From Chryseobacterium indologenes (GTDB lineage: Bacteria > Bacteroidota > Bacteroidia > Flavobacteriales > Weeksellaceae), in the NCBI RefSeq assembly GCF_001295265.1, contig NZ_LJOD01000006.1, positions 176,857-240,856 of the forward strand: a stretch of DNA of 64,000 nucleotides, read 5' to 3'. Positions within the stretch are counted from its first letter, which is position 1. Each line of letters opens with the position of its first letter. The translations under genes and the position numbers were made by a program. The notes under the pieces were generated by a model, which had not been told where the DNA came from, ran no database searches, and was given only the letters and a program-made list of their open reading frames with translations. Positions 44,888 to 52,565 of the stretch are shown here, one piece after another.

Positions 44888-45585
44888 TGGATTTATCAGC
44901 TACATTAAGCAGTATCATTTCCCTGTCAAAAAAACATGACAGGGTGATACTCTTTCATTCTGGGGCGGGAAAGGATAGCATTGCGCTGCTTAACATGATG
45001 GCGCCTCATTTCCGAGAAATCGTCTGTGTTTACATGTACATGGTTAAAGATCTGGAACACATAAACCGGTATATACATTGGGCAGAAAAGAAATATCCGA
45101 ATTGTCGTTTTATCCAAACTCCACACTATGCACATTACAATAACAAGAAACATGGGGCCTTCGGAGCTGAACCGGTGAAATACGCAGAGTGGAATGTTTC
45201 AAAGATCAACGAAAAAGTAAAGGAAGAGACTGGCATTGAATGGGCGGTACTTGGGTTCAAGAAAAACGATTCTCTTAATCGTAGATTGATGTTGAATTCC
45301 TATCCTGATAGTATGACAAGTGAATCCGGCCAGAAGCTTTACCCGTTGGCGGATTGGAGCAATAAGCAAGTACTGGCATATATTAAGAAAAACCGATTGA
45401 TTGAGCCAATAAAATATGGGAATACCGGAAACGTACGCAGTCAGGGTACTGATGTCACAGACCTGTCTTTTCTGCTTTGGTGTAAACAACATTATCCAGG
45501 TGATCTGAAAAAGATCATTGAAGAATTCCCGGACGTGGAAAGAATCCTATTCGAGTATAACCATTCACAAAAACAACGTGCATAA
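44887..45585 (+). CDS. PAPS-reductase-like PP-loop protein (IbrA/DndC-related)
   Basis: A 232-residue ATP-pyrophosphatase. The PP loop reads SGAGKDS at residues 25-31. Downstream are the adenylylation-type blocks VCVYMYMVKDLEHINRYIHWAEKKYPNC and LYPLADWSNKQVLAYIKKN. No CxxC pair for an iron-sulfur cluster is seen, so sulfonucleotide reduction in assimilation is unlikely. It overlaps a ParB-like gene. The pair has the make-up of IbrA-IbrB and resembles part of the Dnd system; it may modify DNA or control genes, but the reaction is unknown. Confidence 0.8.
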   Translation: MDLSATLSSIISLSKKHDRVILFHSGAGKDSIALLNMMAPHFREIVCVYMYMVKDLEHINRYIHWAEKKYPNCRFIQTPHYAHYNNKKHGAFGAEPVKYAEWNVSKINEKVKEETGIEWAVLGFKKNDSLNRRLMLNSYPDSMTSESGQKLYPLADWSNKQVLAYIKKNRLIEPIKYGNTGNVRSQGTDVTDLSFLLWCKQHYPGDLKKIIEEFPDVERILFEYNHSQKQRA

Positions 45586-46372
45586 TAAAGTAAAACAGAG
45601 TGAGACAATTATCCTGAAGCGTTCAGAGATAACACCAGCGGACTACAACCCTCGTACTATTACTGAGGATGCGAGAAAAGCTTTAAAGAAAAGCATCAAA
45701 GAGAATGGTATTATAGGTGGTATGGTTTGGAATAAGCAAACTGGGAACCTCGTATCTGGGCATCAAAAGCTAAGTATTGCTGATGAAGTGAATAAGTACG
45801 AAGCTGGAAATGATTATGATATCAAAGTAGAGGTGATTGATGTGGACCTGAAGAAAGAGAAGGAATTGAATATTTTCTTCAACTCGAAAGCTGTTCAGGG
45901 CGAAATGGATTATAAAAAGCTTGCTCAGATATTTCCGGATATCGACGCTTCTCTGGCCGGTCTCGATGATGTAGATATTTCCATGATTGAAATTGAGCTA
46001 CCAAACACAGATGACATTGAGATACCGAGCTTTGAGCCTCAGGAGGAGAAGAAGATCAATACCGAATATGAAAAGGCGATCACCCAAGAGCTGAACAACA
46101 CAAAGCATGTTCCGGAAGCCAGTCTTAATGAAATGGAGCGTAAAGAAGCTGCAGAAGAATTGACACCTGAGGAAAAGAAAGCAAAGATCAAGGAGATCAA
46201 GGAAAAAGTAAAAGAAGGTGCCAGATTAGATGGCGATCCATACTTTACAGTATCCTTCTCTGATTATGACGCTAAAGTGATGTTTCTCGAATACCTGGGC
46301 TTTAATCCGGAAGACAAATTCATCAAAGGTGAAGAGCTGCAGGAAAAAATAGATGAAGTCTATGCGAGTTGA
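45578..46372 (+). CDS. ParB-like (IbrB/DndB-related) protein
   Basis: A protein of about 264 residues if translated from GTG 45578; an ATG at 45518 is possible but would overlap the previous gene by 68 bases. The ParB/Srx-like domain is clear: LKRSEITPADYNPRTITEDARKALKKSIKENGIIGG, then GNLVSGHQKLSIADEV. In place of the usual GHRR the motif reads GHQK. A long acidic helical region follows (about 150-230), then a DPYFTVSFSDYD... end. It is the partner of the PAPS-reductase-like gene; terminase genes follow. Confidence 0.78.
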   Translation: MHNKVKQSETIILKRSEITPADYNPRTITEDARKALKKSIKENGIIGGMVWNKQTGNLVSGHQKLSIADEVNKYEAGNDYDIKVEVIDVDLKKEKELNIFFNSKAVQGEMDYKKLAQIFPDIDASLAGLDDVDISMIEIELPNTDDIEIPSFEPQEEKKINTEYEKAITQELNNTKHVPEASLNEMERKEAAEELTPEEKKAKIKEIKEKVKEGARLDGDPYFTVSFSDYDAKVMFLEYLGFNPEDKFIKGEELQEKIDEVYAS

Positions 46373-46550
46373 CAAGCAGGCCAGTACATGCAGCAAATTC
46401 ATGTACACCACAGAGAGAGAAGCGCAGGAAATCATCACCAAATGCAAATCTGCCAGCAGTAGAAGTAAAATACCAAAAAGAAAGTATTACTGCAAAGAAT
46501 GCGGAGGATGGCATGTAACAAGTCAGAAAACAAAATCAAAATTTCAATAG
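46362..46550 (+). CDS. Small zinc-ribbon-like phage protein
   Basis: A 62-residue protein (65 from an alternative ATG at 46353). It is basic and ends with YYCKECGGWHVTSQ. CxxC with GWH is a short zinc knuckle often seen in small phage proteins near the packaging genes. It overlaps the ParB-like gene by 11 bases and lies two bases before the next gene. Confidence 0.65.
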   Translation: MRVDKQASTCSKFMYTTEREAQEIITKCKSASSRSKIPKRKYYCKECGGWHVTSQKTKSKFQ

Positions 46551-46551
46551 T

Positions 46552-46812
46552 ATGAAAAGAGAAGATATACAGAAAGCGGTTGAAGTAGATAATGAGATCT
46601 TAGAAATCGAGAGATCAATTACCGCATGGAAGAAAAGCGCAAAATTCAATGGCAGTTCTAAAATTCAAATAAGAGAACCATACATGCAAGGATCTTATTT
46701 TGATATAGACCTTTCAGCAATACCATTTGAAGAGTTGAAAAACACTTTTATTAAATCTTTAGATGAGCAGAAAGCTAAGAAAGAAGATTTGCTGAATATT
46801 ATTTTACAATAG
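46552..46812 (+). CDS. Small prophage protein, unknown function
   Basis: An 86-residue helical protein (EILEIERSITAWKKSAKFNG, then FEELKNTFIKSLDEQKAKKEDLL) with a short strand segment between. The pattern of long amphipathic helices suggests an oligomer. It stands just before the small terminase gene; an accessory packaging role is possible but not shown. Confidence 0.6.
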   Translation: MKREDIQKAVEVDNEILEIERSITAWKKSAKFNGSSKIQIREPYMQGSYFDIDLSAIPFEELKNTFIKSLDEQKAKKEDLLNIILQ

Positions 46813-46869
46813 AGTTATGGCAACAAGAAGCAGAAAGACAAATTACAGAAATATTTAACATTACTTAAT

Positions 46870-47343
46870 ATGGCAAATGTAGATTCATATACAGATGAGG
46901 AATTAAAAGAAGCTCTTATAAAATCAAATGGGCAGCCAACAGTTGCAGCAAAGATGTTGGAAGTCACATACATTTCCGTGTATGGTCGTATTCGTAAAAA
47001 TCCTGAATTATTAGACATACAGAAGTCAGCAAGACAAAAGACATTCCAGGACCTCCATAATTTTCAAATTGGCGCTGTATTAGGAGGAACAATGAAGACA
47101 CCAGAATTTGACGAAGAAGGAAGCATCAAGAAAGATGAAGATGGTAAAATAGTGTATTATGATGCAGCTGTTGGCGTCAATACCCGAATGGAGTATGCTT
47201 CCAGATTGATGACACTGTTTAAATCTGACGAAGGAATAAAAGATGAGACAGATATAAATATTAAAAGTGCAATTGATCCCTCCAAATTATCTGATGATAC
47301 TCTTAATGATTTGATGACAGCTCTTAAAAACGATGAGAAGTGA
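46870..47343 (+). CDS. terS: Putative terminase small subunit
   Basis: A 157-residue protein with an N-terminal HTH (YTDEELKEALIKSNGQPTVAAKMLEVTYISVYGRIRKN, about residues 6-43), a middle oligomerisation region and an acidic tail. This layout fits small terminases, which bind the packaging site as a ring. It overlaps the large terminase by 11 bases. The assignment rests on the HTH and position. Confidence 0.72.
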   Translation: MANVDSYTDEELKEALIKSNGQPTVAAKMLEVTYISVYGRIRKNPELLDIQKSARQKTFQDLHNFQIGAVLGGTMKTPEFDEEGSIKKDEDGKIVYYDAAVGVNTRMEYASRLMTLFKSDEGIKDETDINIKSAIDPSKLSDDTLNDLMTALKNDEK

Positions 47344-48784
47344 TAAAATTTTACTTTCCCAATTAAAAATACAGCTCTTTGAAATCTATGTAGAGAAATT
47401 CAGAAGGGGAAATTTTGATTTTATTACAACTCACCAAGGTGAAAAGCATTTAAAACAAGAAGAAGCCTTAAAGATCCTTTGTGACAAAGATACAAGAGAG
47501 TTCCTTTATGGCGGTGCTGCAGGTGGTGCTAAATCCTGGACCGGTGCAAGCTGGTTGCTTTTCATGTGTCTCCTTTATCCTAATTCCAAATGGTTCATAG
47601 GCCGAGAGGAATTAAAGCGTATTCGTTCTTCAACATTAATCACTTTCCAGAAAGTTTGCAAGGCATACAGTATTCCGGCAAGCGAATGGAGTTACAATGG
47701 TCAGGATAATTATATCCAGTTTAAAAACGGTTCCCGTATTGACATGTTGGATCTGCAGTTTAAGCCAAGTGATCCACTATATGAAAGATTCGGTTCCTTA
47801 GAGTATACCGGTGGATGGATAGAGGAAGGAGGAGAAATCAACTTCGGGGCTTTTGATGTACTAAATACTAGGGTCGGCCGCCACCTCAACAAAGAATTCG
47901 GCTTGGTTCCGAAAATGTTCGTTACCTGCAACCCGAAAAAGAACTGGATGTATTCCCACTTCTATAAGCCTTTCAAGGAAAATATTCTGTCGCCGATTCA
48001 GAAGTTTTTACAGGCTTTTGTGCAGGATAACCCGTTTATTGACAAGCTCTACATTGAACAGCTTGAAAACACCAAAGACAAGGCAAAGAAGGAAAGACTT
48101 TTAAAAGGGAACTGGGAATATGATGATAACCCTTATAAGCTTTGTATTTATGATAAAATTCTGGACCTGTTCCGGAATGATCACCTTACAAATGAGAAGA
48201 AAAAATACATCACTGCTGACGTAGCAAGGTTCGGATCTGATTTAGCAGTTATCGGTGTATGGGAAGACTGGGAATTGATAGAAGTACATGAGTTTGAGAT
48301 TAGCAAGACAACGGAAATTCAGGCATGCATTAAGGTCCTACAACAAAAGCACTCAATTCCGAAAGATCAATGTATTGCTGATGCTGATGGCGTAGGAGGA
48401 GGTGTAGTCGATAACCTGGATATTATTGGATTCCATAATAACGGCAGACCATTTGATGAAGACTTGGGAGACGAAAAAGACACTCCTAAATATAAGAATG
48501 CTCAAACACAGTTACTCGTTTACCTGGCTGAAAAAATAATCAATAAGAGCAAAATGTTTATTTCCGCGGAATTATCAGAAGAACAGAAAGAAAGGATCAA
48601 GGAAGAACTAGACACTATAGAACAGGATCCAGATTATGACATCATAACCTTAGTAAATAAGGCTACAATCAAAGAAAACATAGGAAGATCCCCTGACTAT
48701 CGAGATATGATCCTAATGAGAGCTTATTTCGATTTCAACAAACCAATCAGAAACAATTTGAACAGAATAGCATCTTTAATATAA
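47333..48784 (+). CDS. terL: Terminase large subunit
   Basis: A 483-residue packaging motor and nuclease. The Walker A-like loop GGAAGGAKSWTG is at about 60-71, followed by WFIGREELKRIRSSTL and the Walker B region GGWIEEGGEI. The C-terminal nuclease part has ITADVARFGSDLAVIGVW and IADADGVGGGVVDNL, with the acidic residues expected in RNase-H-like terminase nucleases. Its last base overlaps the portal start. It drives DNA into preformed heads through the portal. Confidence 0.93.
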   Translation: MRSDKILLSQLKIQLFEIYVEKFRRGNFDFITTHQGEKHLKQEEALKILCDKDTREFLYGGAAGGAKSWTGASWLLFMCLLYPNSKWFIGREELKRIRSSTLITFQKVCKAYSIPASEWSYNGQDNYIQFKNGSRIDMLDLQFKPSDPLYERFGSLEYTGGWIEEGGEINFGAFDVLNTRVGRHLNKEFGLVPKMFVTCNPKKNWMYSHFYKPFKENILSPIQKFLQAFVQDNPFIDKLYIEQLENTKDKAKKERLLKGNWEYDDNPYKLCIYDKILDLFRNDHLTNEKKKYITADVARFGSDLAVIGVWEDWELIEVHEFEISKTTEIQACIKVLQQKHSIPKDQCIADADGVGGGVVDNLDIIGFHNNGRPFDEDLGDEKDTPKYKNAQTQLLVYLAEKIINKSKMFISAELSEEQKERIKEELDTIEQDPDYDIITLVNKATIKENIGRSPDYRDMILMRAYFDFNKPIRNNLNRIASLI

Positions 48785-50178
48785 TGGACGAGAAATATTA
48801 TCAACTACAGACCATCGGAGAGAAAATAGCCTATCTTAAAGATAACGGAATTCCTCTGCCAAATATTGAGCAGTTTAATTCTGAATGGGATGAAACCCGC
48901 CACCGTATAATGACAGATCTGTATAATTATCCTGATCGCATTGTTGAGTATGAGTATACCGATGAAAAAGGAGAGAAGAAGGAAGGGAAACGTATAGAAA
49001 AGCTTAACCGTATACCGTTGGCATATCAAAAGGATATCGTAGCGAATGCAGTAACTTTCTTGTATGGTAATCCGGTGAAGTATACTAACAATATTGAAGA
49101 TACGTCCTTATATGATGCTTATTTAAAGCTAGTCGACAAGGAAAAGCTCATGTTTGTAGACAGGGAAATAGCTAAGACAAACGGACGTTTCACTCAGTGT
49201 GCAGAATTGTGGTGGGTAGAAGATGAACCAAATGAGTTTTATGGATTTCCTTCTCAATTCCGAATGAAAGTAACATTGCTTTCTCCGGATAAAAACAAAA
49301 TGTATCCATACTTTAATGACCAAGGAGACATGATTGCATTCCTGAGAGAGTATGAGAAGCGTATCGAGGGTGTCAAGGTCAAATATTACGAAATATACAC
49401 CGCAGACAGAATTGCTATTCTAAGAGATGCTAACGGAGGGATAGAGCTTGTTTCTGAAAGTGTCAATTCAATAGGTAAAATTCCTATTGTCTGGTATTCC
49501 TTTGAAAATGTTGAGTGGTCCAAAGCTCAGAAAGCCATTGAAAGGCTAGAGGAAATTGCCAGCGACACCGGTGAGGTGAACAAGAAGTTCTCTGCGCCAA
49601 TTTTGGCCCTTACAGGTGAGGTTACCGGAAGTTTTTCCAAGGATAAAACTGGAAAGGTGCTGCAGCTTAACGGAGATAAAGCCAGTGCAAACTTTGTGCA
49701 GCCTCCTAATGCCAGTGAATCCCTTTCTAATGAAAAGGAAAACCTAGAAAGCATCATCTACAAAATGACAAATTCTGTCAATATTTCCCCAGAAGCCTTG
49801 GAGGGGTTAGGAAACATGTTAGCCACTGAAAACGCTGCTTTTCTCTTTATGTTGCCGCACCTGAAGGTAATGGATAAGATGAGCGTGTATGTACCAGCCC
49901 TGAAACGGAGAATGTCCATTGTTAAATCTTTCTTCCATTTAATGAATACGGGTTTCCGCAATAGCGATCTGGATGCTGAACCGGTTATTACTCCTTACAT
50001 CATAAACAACGAAGCTAAGTTCTATGAAATGCTAATGTCTGTCAATGGAAATCAGCCGTTATTCAGTCAAAAAGCAACAATGGAGAAGGCCGGAATCAAG
50101 GACGTGGACAAGATGCAAGAGGAGATTAAGAAAGAAACTCCAGTTCCTCCAAAAGAAATTTTGAAAAATTCTGTATAA
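48784..50178 (+). CDS. Portal protein, SPP1 gp6-like
   Basis: A 464-residue head portal subunit. The opening (IAYLKDNGIPLPNIEQFN), the block LNRIPLAYQKDIVANAVTFLYGNPVKY, the wing/stem region and the late ERLEEIASDTGEVNKKFSAPILALTGEV and MTNSVNISPEALEGLGNMLATENAAFLFML are typical of SPP1-type portals. It forms the ring through which DNA passes. It starts at the last base of terL. The head operon is interrupted after it by two small genes and the minus-strand block. Confidence 0.88.
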   Translation: MDEKYYQLQTIGEKIAYLKDNGIPLPNIEQFNSEWDETRHRIMTDLYNYPDRIVEYEYTDEKGEKKEGKRIEKLNRIPLAYQKDIVANAVTFLYGNPVKYTNNIEDTSLYDAYLKLVDKEKLMFVDREIAKTNGRFTQCAELWWVEDEPNEFYGFPSQFRMKVTLLSPDKNKMYPYFNDQGDMIAFLREYEKRIEGVKVKYYEIYTADRIAILRDANGGIELVSESVNSIGKIPIVWYSFENVEWSKAQKAIERLEEIASDTGEVNKKFSAPILALTGEVTGSFSKDKTGKVLQLNGDKASANFVQPPNASESLSNEKENLESIIYKMTNSVNISPEALEGLGNMLATENAAFLFMLPHLKVMDKMSVYVPALKRRMSIVKSFFHLMNTGFRNSDLDAEPVITPYIINNEAKFYEMLMSVNGNQPLFSQKATMEKAGIKDVDKMQEEIKKETPVPPKEILKNSV

Positions 50179-50248
50179 ATTTTTTGATAATTAGAATTTA
50201 TTCATTATATTAGAGATAGAGCCATATAAAACAAATGGTATAAACGTT

Positions 50249-50527
50249 ATGAAGAAGGATAGTCAATTAATAATCAAAAAAATTGAAATGGAGAAGATCA
50301 AAAAGGTCGCAGCTGAAATTAGTAAGCTAGGAGAGGAATTAAGCAATAAACTTAATAAAGCTGGTATATCTTTACAGGGTCTAAATATTGTCACGCCCGA
50401 AGTGTGCAAAATAGACTGGTCGAAAGTATCAACAAAAACGGGAGCAGATTACCAAGTATGTAATTATAAGGTCAATCCAGATTTAGAATTTACACCTCCT
50501 ATCTACATTAGATTGAAAATCGATTAG
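50249..50527 (+). CDS. Small prophage protein, unknown function
   Basis: A 92-residue protein: a charged coiled coil (residues 1-40, KKIEMEKIKKVAAEISKLGEEL) followed by a strand-rich end (YQVCNYKVNPDLEFTPPIYIRLKID). No motif is known to me. It lies 70 bases after portal and before a terminator. Confidence 0.6.
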   Translation: MKKDSQLIIKKIEMEKIKKVAAEISKLGEELSNKLNKAGISLQGLNIVTPEVCKIDWSKVSTKTGADYQVCNYKVNPDLEFTPPIYIRLKID

Positions 50528-50554
50528 TGGCATTAATCATAAAATGCTTTTACG

Positions 50555-50577
50555 GCCTTCTCTTTGAGAGGGCTTTT
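50555..50577 (+). terminator. Terminator-like hairpin after the 50249 gene
   Basis: GCCTTCTC pairs with GAGAGGGC (one G-T pair) around TTT, then TTTT. It lies 28 bases after the stop. Confidence 0.65.
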
Positions 50578-50604
50578 CGTTATATTTGTGGAAATTAAAA
50601 ATTT

Positions 50605-50964
50605 ATGGAAACAATCAACAAGACATTTGAATTAGAACTGGAAGGAACACCTGTAAAAGGAATTATCACATCATTATCTGATGATGAACTAGATGGTATA
50701 AAAAATTTAGGAAGTGAAGAATATTCAGGCGCAGCATTTAAAGCTCTAATATTGACAGCTCCAGAATTAGGAGCAACCTATTTTGAAAATGAAACCCCAA
50801 AAGTTTTTGTTGTTGGATACAAAGGAAAAGAAGGGCAACTAGGTTCTATTGAAAATGGAGAATTTAAACCTTTTTACAGTGATGATATGGTAATAAGGAA
50901 GATCTCATTAAATATCTTGGAAGTATTAATGTTAAATGATAATACCGGACATTTTAAAGCTTAA
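50605..50964 (+). CDS. Small prophage protein, unknown function
   Basis: A 119-residue acidic protein with an SH3- or PH-like strand pattern (INKTFELELEGTPVKGIITSLSDDELDGIKN, KVFVVGYKGKEGQLGSIENGEF). A TATATTTG box at 50582-50589 suggests its own transcript, and a terminator follows. A head-associated role is possible from position. Otherwise its function is unknown. Confidence 0.65.
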   Translation: METINKTFELELEGTPVKGIITSLSDDELDGIKNLGSEEYSGAAFKALILTAPELGATYFENETPKVFVVGYKGKEGQLGSIENGEFKPFYSDDMVIRKISLNILEVLMLNDNTGHFKA

Positions 50965-50970
50965 CAAAAC

Positions 50971-50990
50971 AGCCCCTTAGTTGGGGCTTT
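50971..50990. terminator. Bidirectional terminator between late genes and the minus-strand block
   Basis: AGCCCC pairs with GGGGCT around TTAGTT. It lies between the 50605 gene and the minus-strand block and can act on both transcripts, although T runs are short. Confidence 0.65.
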
Positions 50991-51144
50991 ATTGTATTAG
51001 TACAAATTCGTTTACAGGAGCCACGTATTCTCCGCCAGTGTCAAGTTTGATAAGCCATGATGTTGGTTGATCAGGCGAATTTGACGGGATTACCTTTACA
51101 AAGATTCCTATAATTCCGGAAGGGATATGTTTCACTCTTTTCAT
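50989..51144 (-). CDS. Small prophage protein, 51 residues
   Basis: A short gene from ATG 51144 to a stop at 50989. The product is a compact strand-rich protein (IPSGIIGIFVKVIPSNSPDQ, then WLIKLDTGGEYVAPVNEFVL), which resembles a mini-SH3 barrel. It is last in the minus-strand block. The good strand pattern and clean borders make it credible. Confidence 0.55.
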   Translation of the reverse strand: MKRVKHIPSGIIGIFVKVIPSNSPDQPTSWLIKLDTGGEYVAPVNEFVLIQ

Positions 51145-51202
51145 ATTACTTTTTTTATAAAGTTAACTCTTTTCTTTTAAGTGCAAAGAAAAGGTTATGG
51201 AG

Positions 51203-51460
51203 TTAATATTCCTCAATTTGTTTTAAAAGAATATCTGCTTCTTCTTTTGTCTTCGGCTGAGGGGCATTCTTGAATAGCAGCCCGTTTTTAGGGGAGGCTC
51301 CGGATATTGTCTTGTCTTTTTGAAAGGTAACACAATTCCAGATGTTCTCTGTTAATTCTTTTTGATAATTGTAGCAGAATGTTTCTCCATTCGCTTGGCG
51401 GATAGTCTCTTTTTGATATCCGTTTTCTTCTAAGAAGCTGTAGAAATTAAAGTTGTTCAT
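51203..51460 (-). CDS. Small prophage protein, unknown function
   Basis: An 85-residue protein: helix NNFNFYSFLEENGYQKETI, then strands ETFCYNYQKELTENIWNCVTFQ and a helix at the end (TKEEADILLKQIEEY). It overlaps the preceding gene of the block by four bases (ATGA). No family is recognised. Confidence 0.62.
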   Translation of the reverse strand: MNNFNFYSFLEENGYQKETIRQANGETFCYNYQKELTENIWNCVTFQKDKTISGASPKNGLLFKNAPQPKTKEEADILLKQIEEY

Positions 51461-51801
51461 AGTTTATTAATCTTAATGGTTTTTCTCTTTTCTTTTTTAA
51501 GAAATTCAATGTCAGATTTCAAAGAATCTCTTTTCTCTGTAAGGAAATGAATTTCGTTTCTGAGATTATAAGAAGTCATTTTTATATGATCTCTTCGATG
51601 ATGTAAAATATATAACAGTGCTTCATGGGAAGTGAACAATTTCCCGCATTTTTCGCAATTATGCTCGTTTAATTCTTCATCAATTTCTAAAGCATGGGTG
51701 CAATATCTTTGCTGAAGTGATATAACATCTGCTTCTTCCTTTTGTTCAAACCTTTCTCTATTCAAAGGCTTAACAAACATTTGGATAATTTGACCTTCCA
51801 T
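51457..51801 (-). CDS. Zinc-finger-like small prophage protein
   Basis: A 114-residue protein from ATG 51801; the ATG at 51834 would overlap the upstream gene. The middle has one C2H2-like finger: HNCEKCGKLFTSHEALLYILHHRRDH, with two Cys and following His residues. A Lys-rich coiled coil ends the protein (about 75-114). This suggests nucleic-acid binding, perhaps regulatory. It overlaps the next gene by four bases. Confidence 0.65.
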   Translation of the reverse strand: MEGQIIQMFVKPLNRERFEQKEEADVISLQQRYCTHALEIDEELNEHNCEKCGKLFTSHEALLYILHHRRDHIKMTSYNLRNEIHFLTEKRDSLKSDIEFLKKEKRKTIKINKL

Positions 51802-51808
51802 GAGTATT

Positions 51809-52087
51809 TTATTTTGATGAATTAATAGCTTCAAATTCTAAACACCATCCTAGATTTCCATCATCGGCCTTTTTCTGCGGAAATACTTCATCCAATATGA
51901 TATAGAAAATCAATTTCGGTATTTCTCTTCCTATTATGATCTGATATTTCTCAAAGACAATATGTTTAGCAACCGCAATATCTGATGGTAAAAATATTTC
52001 TCGTAAAGATGGGAATGATAAATTATGTTTTTTCGGATTAGCTAAACATTCTTTGTAAGCTGAAACCATTTCTTGATTTATAGTCAT
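51809..52087 (-). CDS. Small prophage protein, unknown function
   Basis: A 92-residue protein with a helical start (NQEMVSAYKECLANPKKHNLSFPSL) and strands (HIVFEKYQIIIGREIPKLIFYIILDEV). No motif is known to me. It follows the HTH gene by 50 bases in the block and precedes the finger protein by seven bases. Confidence 0.62.
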   Translation of the reverse strand: MTINQEMVSAYKECLANPKKHNLSFPSLREIFLPSDIAVAKHIVFEKYQIIIGREIPKLIFYIILDEVFPQKKADDGNLGWCLEFEAINSSK

Positions 52088-52137
52088 ATCCTTTATTGTT
52101 TAAGCCACTCAATTGCCTTATGAGTGAAGATTGATTT

Positions 52138-52443
52138 TTAGATCGATATTCTCTTTGAAGGGAATTCTGCTTCCATTTGGTTTCTCAACCATTCTAAGAC
52201 CTTCTCTGTATCAAATAGTACTTTAGTTTTCTGTTTTCTGTTTTCGTAGCCCCCCAGGATTATACCCTCCGGGAGAAGCTTGTTCTTTAATAGCTTATGA
52301 ATAGAGCTTCTATCTTTCCCAATTACTCTGCAGAACTCTTCAAAAGTCAGAGTGATTTTTTTTACTCTCTCAATCCTATAAGCAGCCTCCATCATATCAA
52401 TCACAAGCAAATCAGCTGTTCTTTTCCTTAGTAATTCATCCAT
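52138..52443 (-). CDS. Helix-turn-helix protein, first gene of the minus-strand block
   Basis: A 101-residue DNA-binding protein. The HTH is in LTFEEFCRVIGKDRSSIHKLLKNKLLPEGIILGG (about residues 32-65), with a C-terminal helix. It resembles the small MerR/excisionase-like or replication-control HTH proteins of Bacteroidota elements. It is transcribed away from the scaffold-capsid operon from a promoter that shares a palindrome with that operon. It is the best candidate for the regulator binding the palindromes here and upstream of the SLOG gene. Confidence 0.75.
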   Translation of the reverse strand: MDELLRKRTADLLVIDMMEAAYRIERVKKITLTFEEFCRVIGKDRSSIHKLLKNKLLPEGIILGGYENRKQKTKVLFDTEKVLEWLRNQMEAEFPSKRISI

Positions 52444-52463
52444 AATTAGAATTTATATGGTTA

Positions 52464-52478
52464 TAAAGTAAAACTTTA
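52464..52478 (-). promoter_or_regulatory. Palindromic operator copy 2 (TAAAGT-N3-ACTTTA)
   Basis: TAAAGT at 52464-52469, spacer AAA, ACTTTA at 52473-52478. The arms and spacing are the same as at 41146-41160. It lies just downstream of the expected start point of the minus-strand block and 21 bases before the HTH gene, a position suited to repression. Confidence 0.55.
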
Positions 52479-52489
52479 ATTAACTACTG

Positions 52490-52540
52490 CTAAAATACGA
52501 AAAACGTTATTGTTATACAATATTAACAAAGGTAATTTTG
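52490..52540. promoter_or_regulatory. Overlapping divergent promoters sharing one palindrome
   Basis: Plus strand: TTG 52510-52512, 20 bases, TAATTTTG 52533-52540. Minus strand: TTG (52518-52520), 20 bases, TATTTTAG (52490-52497). Both TTG boxes fall in the palindrome TATTGT-TAT-ACAATA at 52508-52522. The plus promoter serves scaffold-capsid-tail genes and the minus promoter serves the HTH block, so they should exclude each other. Confidence 0.65.
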
Positions 52541-52565
52541 AACATAATAAATAACAATCTAAGTA

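Noticed and set aside
44887..46372. Complete Dnd phosphorothioation system
   Set aside because: Only DndC-like and ParB/DndB-like parts are present; no DndD, DndE or desulfurase is visible, so the full system is not supported.
51157..51170. Third copy of the TAAAGT palindrome
   Set aside because: TAAAGT-TA-ACTCTT has a shorter spacer and a mismatched arm; too weak to count as an operator copy.
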